This document shows positions 23,821 to 31,500 of a stretch of 64,000 bases of DNA, in pieces. Source of the stretch: Pseudomonadota bacterium. Its GTDB lineage: Bacteria > Pseudomonadota > Alphaproteobacteria > Rhizobiales > Xanthobacteraceae. The translations under genes and the position numbers were made by a program. How positions within the stretch are numbered: the first letter of the stretch is position 1; each line of letters starts with the position of its first letter. Location: assembly GCA_023422775.1 (NCBI GenBank), contig JAFAGM010000131.1, forward strand, positions 65,752-129,751, given 5' to 3'. Under the pieces are notes generated by a model. It was not told the DNA's origin and ran no database searches. It was given only the letters and a program-made list of their open reading frames with translations.

Positions 23821-24048
23821 TGTGGTGGTCCTCACGGAGTAGCGTTGGCATGGCCCAGCGGCATCGGCCATAGAAGCGGACCGCTCGACGGCCTGCAAGA
23901 CGCATGGTCAATCATCTTCTCAAACCTCGGTCGTCCCTGGCCATATGGTTGGCGATATTGACGCGAACCTCATCGCAGCGCAGCATGCCGCAACGGACTG
24001 ATGGAGCTCCATGACAAGGATCGGCGCAGCTTCAGAGGGACCAGGTGG

Positions 24049-24852
24049 ATGAAAGACAAGAAGGACATCGTGGAAAACTGGCTGCCGCGTTACACCGGCA
24101 CAGCGCTCAACGAGTTCGGAGCACATGTTCTCCTGACCAACTTCGACAATTACGTCGAATGGTTTGCGACGCAGCACGGCGCTTCGATAAAGGGCATGGA
24201 TCGACCGATGCCCAACGTGACCGCCGATGGAATCACGCTGATCAATTTCGGCATGGGAAGCCCGAATGCCGCGACCGTGATGGACCTTTTGAGCGCCATT
24301 GCACCGAGAGCCGTGTTGTTTCTCGGCAAATGCGGCGGCTTGAAGCGCAAGAACCAGATTGGCGATCTGATACTGCCGATTGCGGCCATTCGGGGTGAAG
24401 GCACCTCGAATGATTACCTGCCGCCTGAAGTACCCGCGCTGCCCGCGTTCCAGTTGCAACGCGCGGTGTCGACCATGATCCGCGATCTCGGTTACGACTA
24501 TTGGACGGGTACCGTCTACACGACCAACCGCCGCGTCTGGGAACACGACGATCGCTTCAGGGATCAACTGCGTCGTACGCGAAGCATGGCGATCGACATG
24601 GAGACCGCGACGATCTTTGCCGCAGGATTCGCCAACCATATTCCGACCGGCGCGCTGCTCCTCGTGTCCGACCAGCCAATGATTCCCGAGGGTGTGAAGA
24701 CCGAAGCGTCGGATCGGGCAGTGACCGCCGGCTACATGCAAAGGCACATCGAAATAGGGATTGAGGCCTTGAAGCTGGTGCGGCGCCGTGGCCGCAGCGT
24801 CAAGCATTTGCGGTTCGAAGACGATCTCGACGCCGGGCACGAGCCGCAATGA
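24049..24852 (+). CDS. AMP nucleosidase
   Basis: A 267-residue phosphorylase-fold enzyme predicted to split AMP into adenine and ribose 5-phosphate. Diagnostic blocks are ENWLPRYTG near the start, VLFLGKCGGLKRKNQIGDL, RGEGTSNDYLPPEVPALP, YWTGTVYTTNRRVWEHDD and AIDMETATIF, the last carrying the substrate-binding Glu. This is the short form lacking the N-terminal regulatory domain of E. coli Amn. The ATG at 24049 has AGGTGG just upstream and opens the conserved MKDKKDIVENW; an in-frame ATG at 24001 would add 16 residues. Confidence 0.92.
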   Translation: MKDKKDIVENWLPRYTGTALNEFGAHVLLTNFDNYVEWFATQHGASIKGMDRPMPNVTADGITLINFGMGSPNAATVMDLLSAIAPRAVLFLGKCGGLKRKNQIGDLILPIAAIRGEGTSNDYLPPEVPALPAFQLQRAVSTMIRDLGYDYWTGTVYTTNRRVWEHDDRFRDQLRRTRSMAIDMETATIFAAGFANHIPTGALLLVSDQPMIPEGVKTEASDRAVTAGYMQRHIEIGIEALKLVRRRGRSVKHLRFEDDLDAGHEPQ

Positions 24853-24873
24853 GACGCGGATTGCCTTGCGCGC

Positions 24874-25848
24874 CTACTCCCCCTTGAGGCCGGCGGCGCG
24901 TATCACCTCGCCCCACTTGCGCGTCTCGTCGTCGATGAACTTGCCGAACTGCGCGGCCGTGCCGCCATTTGCTTCCAGGCCCTGGGCCAGAAGCTTTTGC
25001 TTCACCTCGGGATCGGACAGCGCGCGCACGACCTCCTCCTGCAGCCGCTCGACGATCGGCCGCGGCGTGGCTGATGGAGCCATGAAGCCGTACCAGCCGG
25101 AGGCGACCACGTTGGCAAGCCCCTGCTCGCGCAACGTCAGGGCCTCCGGATAAATCGGGCTGCGCGCGGCCGACGCCACGCCCAACACGCGCAGCGCACC
25201 GCTCTGGATGTGAGGCAAGGCCGTGCTGATCGCGGTCAGCGTGCCGTCGAGACGGCTCGCCAGCAATTCCGTATAAGCCATGTTGTCGCCGCGGAACGGA
25301 ACGATGAGGCCTTTGACACCGGCATCCCTCAACAGCAGTTCGACCGCCAGATGCGGCTGCGAACCTGCGCCCGGCGAACCGAATGTCAGGCCTTCGGGCT
25401 TCGACTTGCCGTAGGCGATCATTTCCTGGACGGTCTTGAAGGGCGCCTGCGCGTTGACCACCAGGAACAGCGGCGCCATGACGGCCATCGCCACCGGCTG
25501 CAGGTCCTTGCGGTTGTAGTTCAGCTTCTCGAACAGAGCTTCAGCGGTCGCGAACGGCGCGGCCGCGTAGAGCACTGTGTATCCGTCCGGCGCGGCGCGC
25601 GCGACCAGTTCGTTGGCGACGCGGGTTCCCGCGCCCGGCTTGTTCTCGACGATGAACTGCTGGTTCAGGCGGCGTCCGAGCTGTTCGGCCAGGATGCGCA
25701 GCGAGATGTCGCTGGCTCCTCCCGCTCCATACGGCGAAACGAGCCGCACGACACGCGATGGCCAGTCGCCCTCGGCACGCGCCTGAAAGATCGAGCCCGC
25801 GGAAAAGCAGGCGACGGTCCCCAACAAGGTTCGGCGTGTGATGGTCAT
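24874..25848 (-). CDS. Bug-family tripartite tricarboxylate transporter substrate-binding protein
   Basis: A 324-residue periplasmic receptor. The N-terminus TITRRTLLGTVACFSAG is a signal peptide with a twin-arginine flavour, ending QARAEG. The mature start WPSRVVRLVSPYGAGGASD and TRVANELVARAAPDGYTVL are Bug-family signatures. The ATG at 25846-25848 is chosen over one 51 bases upstream that adds a non-signal extension. It diverges from a LysR gene, which is likely to control it. Confidence 0.92.
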   Translation of the reverse strand: MTITRRTLLGTVACFSAGSIFQARAEGDWPSRVVRLVSPYGAGGASDISLRILAEQLGRRLNQQFIVENKPGAGTRVANELVARAAPDGYTVLYAAAPFATAEALFEKLNYNRKDLQPVAMAVMAPLFLVVNAQAPFKTVQEMIAYGKSKPEGLTFGSPGAGSQPHLAVELLLRDAGVKGLIVPFRGDNMAYTELLASRLDGTLTAISTALPHIQSGALRVLGVASAARSPIYPEALTLREQGLANVVASGWYGFMAPSATPRPIVERLQEEVVRALSDPEVKQKLLAQGLEANGGTAAQFGKFIDDETRKWGEVIRAAGLKGE

Positions 25849-25981
25849 CAATGCCTCCGCAAAATCAGGGGCCGCCGAAGTCAGAGGCTGCCTGGACATC
25901 GGTCCCGTTTCTTCCCGCTCCGAGCACGAGCGTTGGAATCGCCGGGCTTCTCATTGAGGCAACGATAGATACGCGCCGTCT

Positions 25982-26026
25982 ATCGGACAATGTGTATTTT
26001 TTGACCGATTTATTACCTTGTCCTAT
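25982..26026. promoter_or_regulatory. Interrupted inverted repeat in the Bug/LysR intergenic region
   Basis: ATCGGACAA (25982-25990) and TTGTCCTAT (26018-26026) match at 8 of 9 positions in inverted orientation, 27 bases apart, in the AT-richer gap between the divergent genes. This is a candidate LysR-type operator with two half-sites. Confidence 0.35.
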
Positions 26027-26062
26027 AAATTATCGCATACGAGCGTGCGGGGAGATTTCGCC

Positions 26063-27004
26063 ATGGCGATGGATGTGACGCTGCGGCAGCTACGTGCCTA
26101 TGTTGCCGTGCTGGAGCAAGCGAGCTTTTCCGAAGCGGCCAGGGCCATGCACCTGTCGCAGGCAGCGCTCAGCGGATTGATCAAGGAGCTAGAGAGCCGC
26201 CTCGGCGTCCGCCTGCTGGACCGCACCACGAGAAAGGTCGCTCCTTCAGCGGTCGGCGAGGCGTTTGAACCGATGGCGCGGCGCGTGCTTTCAAACCTCG
26301 ACGAGGCGCTGGACAACCTCGCCAACCTCAAGGAACTGCGCCGCGGGCTGGTGCGCGTCGCGGCGCCCGAGCCGCTGTCCTGCACGCTGCTGCCGGCGCT
26401 CATCGCCGGATACAACGAACAGCATCCCGGCGTGGACATCAGGTTCGACGACGTGCCGATCCAGGAGGTACTGGCCGGCCTGGAGAACGGCAGCACGGAC
26501 ATCGGCTTCGGCCCGGCCGGCGTCGTTCCGGACCAGCCGGTGGAAACCCACATGGTCTGCGCGGACCCGCTCTGGGTTGCCTTGCGCGACGATGATCCGC
26601 TGGCGAAAGACAAATCTGTCAGTTGGAAGGATATGCGCGACCGACCCCTGATCAACTACATGCCCAACATCGCCGTCAATGTGTTGAGCAACGTACCCCC
26701 AAGGAACCATCCGGGAGAACTCGTGCCGGTGCATCGGGTGAACACCGCCCTCTCGATGCTGCGCGTAAGGAAGGGCGCGGTGATCTGCCCTTCCATAGCC
26801 GAGCCGCTGGTGCGCGGCTTCGGCCTGACCTTCCTGCCGCTGAGACAGCCCACCGTCAAATGGAAGGTCGTGATGTTCGCCCGCCGCCGTCCGTCGCTCT
26901 CGCCCGCGGTGGAGAGCTTTCTCAACTTCACGCAGGCGTTCACGCCAAACTGGGCGGCCATCGGCCTGGAAACCCGCGGTGCGGCCGAGCGGCGCACTCG
27001 ATGA
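26063..27004 (+). CDS. LysR family transcriptional regulator
   Basis: A 313-residue regulator. The N-terminal winged HTH (1-65) contains ASFSEAARAMHLSQAALSGLIKELESRLGVRLLDRTTR, a near-perfect LysR signature. A linker helix and the two-lobed effector domain follow. The ATG at 26063, with GGGGAG 9 bases upstream, gives the usual LysR start two residues before the HTH. It most likely controls the divergent Bug receptor gene, with a carboxylate as inducer. Confidence 0.93.
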   Translation: MAMDVTLRQLRAYVAVLEQASFSEAARAMHLSQAALSGLIKELESRLGVRLLDRTTRKVAPSAVGEAFEPMARRVLSNLDEALDNLANLKELRRGLVRVAAPEPLSCTLLPALIAGYNEQHPGVDIRFDDVPIQEVLAGLENGSTDIGFGPAGVVPDQPVETHMVCADPLWVALRDDDPLAKDKSVSWKDMRDRPLINYMPNIAVNVLSNVPPRNHPGELVPVHRVNTALSMLRVRKGAVICPSIAEPLVRGFGLTFLPLRQPTVKWKVVMFARRRPSLSPAVESFLNFTQAFTPNWAAIGLETRGAAERRTR

Positions 27005-27037
27005 CGTTATCGAGCGAAGCCATGTCGAGGGCGCAAT

Positions 27038-28717
27038 TCATTCCGCGGCGGTCGCAGACCTCGCCGCAACCCGCGCATCCGCATCGAACACGATGCCCTC
27101 ATAACCCTTCGCCGCAACATCGTTGATGGCGGCGACATATTTCGGCGTGCCGCCATTGTAGACCAGATATCGCGTCTTGCCGTGTTCGTGGCCGGGGACG
27201 TTGGAATTGTAGCCGGTGAACCACGACTTGGCTTTTCGCATCAGCATGATGGCGTACATCTTGGTCACGTGTGCGGTCCAGCGCGCCTGCGCCTCGGAGG
27301 TCGCTTCGGCCCGCGTATAGCCGCGATCCCACATGTACCGCAGCAGGTCCATGCACCAGCCGACGCCATTCTCGATGCCGCGCGGAAAATTCGTCGACGC
27401 CGACCCGCTCTGCGGTCCGGTCGGCATCAGCAAGTTGGGAAAGCCGTGCACCATCATGCCGAGGAAGGTCGAAGGACCATCACGCCATTTGTCGAACAGT
27501 CTTGCACCGGCGACACCGGTGATGTCGATCGCATCGAACGAGCCTGTGATGGCATCGAAACCGGTCGAGTAGACGATGATGTCGAATTCGTAGTCGCGCG
27601 CGCTGGTGCGCAGGCCGCTCTCCGTCACCCGTTCGATCGGCGTCTCGCTGATATCGACGAGGTGGACGTTGTCGCGGTTGTAGGCTTCGAAGTAGTTGGT
27701 CTCGAGCGGCACCCGTTGCACGCCGAAACCATGATCCCTGGGGATCAGCTTCTCCGCGGTCACCGGGTCCTTGACGCGGCGGCGGATGCGATCGGCGATG
27801 TAGGCGGAAAACTCGGCGTTGGCCGCTTCGTCGGTGAAGATCTCGCGGAAATTGCTCAGCCAGATGCCGAAGCCCGGCTCGTCGTAGAGATTGTCCCACA
27901 GCGCCAGCCGCTCCTCGCGGGTGACTTCGTAGAAGCCGCGCCGGTCGGGTTCATGCTCGAAACCGCCCGGCGTGCGGGTGCAGGTCGCAAAGATCTCGTC
28001 GTAGCGCGAGCGGATGTCGGCCATCTCCTTGTCAGAGATCGGGCTGTTGTTGAGCGGCGCGCTCCAGTTCGGCCGCCGCTGGAACACGGCGAGTTCGCCG
28101 ACCTTGTCGGCGATCTCGCCGATCACCTGAATGGCGGTCGCGCCGGTGCCGATGATCGCGACCTTCTTGCCGGCGAGTTCGACCGGTTCGTGGGGCCAGT
28201 GGAACGTGTGGAACGAGCGCCCCCTGAAACTGTCCATGCCTTCGAGGCGCGGCAGCGTCGGCGTCGAAAGCAGGCCGATCGCGAGAACGACGAAGCGGCA
28301 GGTCGGTTCGCGGCCGTCGTCCAGCTTGAGCCGCCACAGATCATTTGCCTCGTCGAACGTGGCGGCTTCGACCTTGCAGTTGAACTGCATGTATTTTCGG
28401 AGGTCGAACTTGTCGGCCACGTAATTGAGGTATCGCAAATTCTCGGGCTGGGCCGAGAAGCGCTCCTTCCAGTGCCACTCGTCGAGCAATTCCCGTGAGA
28501 AGGAATAACCGTAGGTATAGCTCTCGGAGTCGAAACGCGCGCCGGGATAGCGGTTCCAGTACCAGGTTCCGCCAAGGTCGGGCGCGGCATCCAGCACCAG
28601 CGCGTCGATGCCGAGATCTGCCAGCCGCTTGATTTGATAGATGCCGGCCACGCCGGCGCCGATCACGATCACTTCGTAGTGCGACTTGGTGCCCTCGGTC
28701 ATGCGCGGCTTCCCCAT
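27038..28717 (-). CDS. Flavin-containing monooxygenase, Baeyer-Villiger type
   Basis: A 559-residue FAD/NADPH enzyme. The FAD-binding Rossmann motif is VIGAGVAGIY (about 19-28), followed by the GGTWYWNRYPGARFDSES segment characteristic of Baeyer-Villiger monooxygenases. The BVMO fingerprint F-x-G-x3-H-T-x2-W-P appears as FRGRSFHTFHWP, and the NADPH Rossmann motif as IIGTGATAIQ. These enzymes insert oxygen next to a ketone, making esters or lactones. The substrate is not evident. An in-frame ATG 15 bases downstream is an alternative start. Confidence 0.93.
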   Translation of the reverse strand: MGKPRMTEGTKSHYEVIVIGAGVAGIYQIKRLADLGIDALVLDAAPDLGGTWYWNRYPGARFDSESYTYGYSFSRELLDEWHWKERFSAQPENLRYLNYVADKFDLRKYMQFNCKVEAATFDEANDLWRLKLDDGREPTCRFVVLAIGLLSTPTLPRLEGMDSFRGRSFHTFHWPHEPVELAGKKVAIIGTGATAIQVIGEIADKVGELAVFQRRPNWSAPLNNSPISDKEMADIRSRYDEIFATCTRTPGGFEHEPDRRGFYEVTREERLALWDNLYDEPGFGIWLSNFREIFTDEAANAEFSAYIADRIRRRVKDPVTAEKLIPRDHGFGVQRVPLETNYFEAYNRDNVHLVDISETPIERVTESGLRTSARDYEFDIIVYSTGFDAITGSFDAIDITGVAGARLFDKWRDGPSTFLGMMVHGFPNLLMPTGPQSGSASTNFPRGIENGVGWCMDLLRYMWDRGYTRAEATSEAQARWTAHVTKMYAIMLMRKAKSWFTGYNSNVPGHEHGKTRYLVYNGGTPKYVAAINDVAAKGYEGIVFDADARVAARSATAAE

Positions 28718-28978
28718 TATGTTTCCAGGACGTTCTCTGCGCGGTCGGCCTCCACTATACCGGATTATCTGCGCGCTGCACTTGCGTCAGGATGCCGGCC
28801 TGCGTTGCGCGAAACCTGGCGCTCAAACATTGTTTGAAAGCGGATGCGTCAAACGCCCTGCGCCAACGAACGGGCCGGGGTTCCCAGCATGTGATTCCGT
28901 CATGGCTCGCCCGGAATTTTTAGGGTGTAATGACGTCATGTCGTCAGGACGCAGCAGGACAAAACGGGAGAGGACGTC

Positions 28979-29839
28979 GTGAACTACGAGCAAATTCGCT
29001 GCGATCTCGACGGTCCGCTCATGATCGTCACGCTGAACCGTCCTGACAAGCTCAATGCCTATACCGGTCAGATGGGCGCGGAAATCACGCACGCCTTCAA
29101 TCGCGCCGACAGTGACGACAGCATCCGCGCGATCATCGTCACCGGCGCCGGCCGCGCCTTCTGCGCCGGCGCCGACGTGTCGGGCGGCGCGGCAAGCTTC
29201 GACACGTCGGGCAAGCACGGCGCCGGCGTCTTCGCCGGCGCCAATCCCGGCGGCGGCCGGTTCGTCGAGGCGATCTTCAACTGCCGGAAGCCATCGATCG
29301 CGGCGATCAACGGCGGCGCCGTCGGCGTCGGCATCACCATGACATTGCCGATGGATGTCAGGATCGCGGCCAGGGGCGCCAAGATCGGCTTCATCTTTGC
29401 CCGCCGCGGCCTGGTCCCGGAAGCCGGCAGCGCCTGGTTTCTGCCAAAACTCGTCGGCCTGCCGCAGGCCTTGCGCTGGTGCCTCTCCGGCCGCACGTTC
29501 GATGCCGATGAAGCGAGGGATGGCGGGCTGGTCAGCGAGGTGGTGGAGCCCGCGGAATTGCTGAACCGCGCGAAGGAAATCGCGCGCGAAATGACCGAGG
29601 CGACCTCCGCCGTCTCCGTTGCCCTGACGCGCCAGATGCTGTGGCGGTTCGCCGGCGCACCCGCCCCGTTCGAACTACTCGATATCGACAAGCCGATGTC
29701 GATCGAGCGCGGCGGCCACGCCGACGTGCGCGAAGGCGTGGCGGCCTTCCTCGAGAAGCGGCCGCCGTCATTTCCAGGGAAGGTATCCCAGGACATGCCG
29801 AGCCAGTATCCCTGGTGGCAGGATCAGGAAAAGCAGTAG
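28979..29839 (+). CDS. Enoyl-CoA hydratase/isomerase (crotonase) family protein
   Basis: A 286-residue crotonase-fold enzyme starting with GTG behind a GGGAGAGG ribosome-binding site. The oxyanion-hole segments are CAGADVSGG and INGGAVGVG, and the catalytic Glu is in PEAGSAWFLPKLVG. It should act on enoyl-CoA thioesters in fatty-acid or side-chain breakdown. An extra Gly-rich insert (GKHGAGVFAGANPGGG) follows the first oxyanion loop. The gamma-glutamyltransferase gene follows in the same direction. Confidence 0.92.
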   Translation: MNYEQIRCDLDGPLMIVTLNRPDKLNAYTGQMGAEITHAFNRADSDDSIRAIIVTGAGRAFCAGADVSGGAASFDTSGKHGAGVFAGANPGGGRFVEAIFNCRKPSIAAINGGAVGVGITMTLPMDVRIAARGAKIGFIFARRGLVPEAGSAWFLPKLVGLPQALRWCLSGRTFDADEARDGGLVSEVVEPAELLNRAKEIAREMTEATSAVSVALTRQMLWRFAGAPAPFELLDIDKPMSIERGGHADVREGVAAFLEKRPPSFPGKVSQDMPSQYPWWQDQEKQ

Positions 29840-29898
29840 AAGACAATAGCTGCCGGACCACCCCGCCACCGCAAACATCAGAGATCGAAAGCCAACCG

Positions 29899-31491
29899 AT
29901 GCGCGACCAGTTTTCCAACACCCAATCGATCCGCAAGCCCGCCGTCAGTTCCAGCGGCGGCATCGTCGCCGCGCAATCGGGCAAGGCAGCGCAGGTCGGC
30001 GCCGAGGTGCTGGCCGCAGGCGGCGACTGCGTCGATGCGGTGATCGCAACGACGTTCGCGCTCGGCGTGCTGGAGCCCTGGATGAGCGGCGCCGGCGGCG
30101 GCGGCGCGATGGTGCTCTACCGGGCGCGTGAAGATCGTTACGAGGTGATCGACTACGGCATGCGAGCGCCTTTGAGCCTGCGGCCCGAGGATTATCCGCT
30201 GACCGGCGACGGCGCGGCGTCCGACATCTTCCCGTGGCCGCGCGTAAAGGATGACCGCAACATTCATGGCCCCGGCTCGATCGCGGTCCCCGGCGTCGTC
30301 GCCGGCATGGAGGAAGCGCATCGCCGCCACGCCAGGCTGCCGTGGAAGGAATTGCTGGCGCCGAGCATCCGCCTCGCCGGCGAGGGCCTTGCGGTTGACT
30401 GGTGGACCACGCTGATGATTTCGAGTTCGGCCGTGGACTTGCGGCGTTACCCCGCGAGCGCGGCAGCCTATCTGGTGGATGGCCTGCCGCCGAATGCGCC
30501 ATGGGGCGTCAAGTCCCACGTCCACCTGCCGCAGGACCGGCTCAAGGCCACGATGGCGCATCTGGCCAGCGCAGGCCCGCGCGACTTCTATGAAGGCGAT
30601 CTGGCGAAGAGCCTTGCCGCCGACATCCAGTCCGCCGGCGGCGCATTGTCGGTCGAAGACCTCAAGCCATTCCGCGCCCATCTGCGCGAACCGCTGGCGA
30701 TCCCCTATCGCGGCGGCAAGGTGCTTGCGACGCCCGAACTCACCGCCGGGCCGACGCTATCGCGCACGCTCGGCCTGCTGCAGGAAAATCTGAAGCCTGC
30801 CCGCGGCGCGCCCGATGCCGCCGCCTATATTGCCTATGCTTCCGCGCTGCAGGCGGCCTATCGCGAGCGGCTGAAAGACATGGGCGACGCCGACGGCAGG
30901 CGTTCACTCGGCGCCGAAGCGCTGGCGCCGGCCTGCACCACGCATTTCTCGGCAGTCGACCGCGAAGGCAACATGGCGGCGGTGACGCAGACGCTGCTGT
31001 CGTCGTTCGGCTCCAGATTCGTCACGGGCCAGACCGGCATCACCATGAACAACGGCATCATGTGGTTCGACCCGACCCCGGGCACGCCGAACTCGCTCGC
31101 GCCCGGCAAACGCTGCCTCACCAACTACACGCCGGTGCTGGCGCAATCAGCCGATGGCCGTCGTGCGGCCATCGGCGCGTCCGGCGGACGGCGCATCCTT
31201 CCGGCGGTGACACAGCTTCTATCCTTCGTGATGGATTACGGCATGGACCTCGATGCGGCGATCCACCAACCGCGCATCGACGCGAGCGAAGGCGCTATCG
31301 TGATCGGCGACGTGCGCCTGCCGCAGGGTGCGCGTGAAGCGCTCGGCGCGCGTTTCGACTACGAGGAAGCGCGCATCCAGACCATGCCGATGAAGTTCGC
31401 CTGCCCCAGCGTCGTACTGCGCGACAGCGGTACCAACAGCGGCGCAGTCGAGCCGTTCCAGCCCTGGAGCGAGGCGGTCGCGGAGGGGTAA
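29899..31491 (+). CDS. Gamma-glutamyltransferase family protein
   Basis: A 530-residue Ntn-hydrolase that would self-cleave into large and small subunits. The N-terminal block GGIVAAQSGKAAQVGAEVL and LEPWMSGAGGGGAMVLY are typical, and the nucleophile is the second Thr of CTTHFSAVDREGN, where the precursor is cut. No signal peptide is predicted at the chosen start, so it may act in the cytoplasm, unlike periplasmic Ggt. A long in-frame upstream extension overlaps the preceding crotonase gene and was rejected. The BisC-like gene starts 9 bases downstream. Confidence 0.9.
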   Translation: MRDQFSNTQSIRKPAVSSSGGIVAAQSGKAAQVGAEVLAAGGDCVDAVIATTFALGVLEPWMSGAGGGGAMVLYRAREDRYEVIDYGMRAPLSLRPEDYPLTGDGAASDIFPWPRVKDDRNIHGPGSIAVPGVVAGMEEAHRRHARLPWKELLAPSIRLAGEGLAVDWWTTLMISSSAVDLRRYPASAAAYLVDGLPPNAPWGVKSHVHLPQDRLKATMAHLASAGPRDFYEGDLAKSLAADIQSAGGALSVEDLKPFRAHLREPLAIPYRGGKVLATPELTAGPTLSRTLGLLQENLKPARGAPDAAAYIAYASALQAAYRERLKDMGDADGRRSLGAEALAPACTTHFSAVDREGNMAAVTQTLLSSFGSRFVTGQTGITMNNGIMWFDPTPGTPNSLAPGKRCLTNYTPVLAQSADGRRAAIGASGGRRILPAVTQLLSFVMDYGMDLDAAIHQPRIDASEGAIVIGDVRLPQGAREALGARFDYEEARIQTMPMKFACPSVVLRDSGTNSGAVEPFQPWSEAVAEG

Positions 31492-31500
31492 GGAATAACA

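Noticed and set aside
27182..28498. A 438-codon plus-strand frame opposite the flavin monooxygenase gene
   Set aside because: It is antisense to a well-supported gene and shows no domain or signal features.
29641..29898. An 86-residue N-terminal extension of the gamma-glutamyltransferase
   Set aside because: It overlaps the upstream crotonase gene in another frame and is Arg-rich without signal-peptide character; the family start is at 29899.
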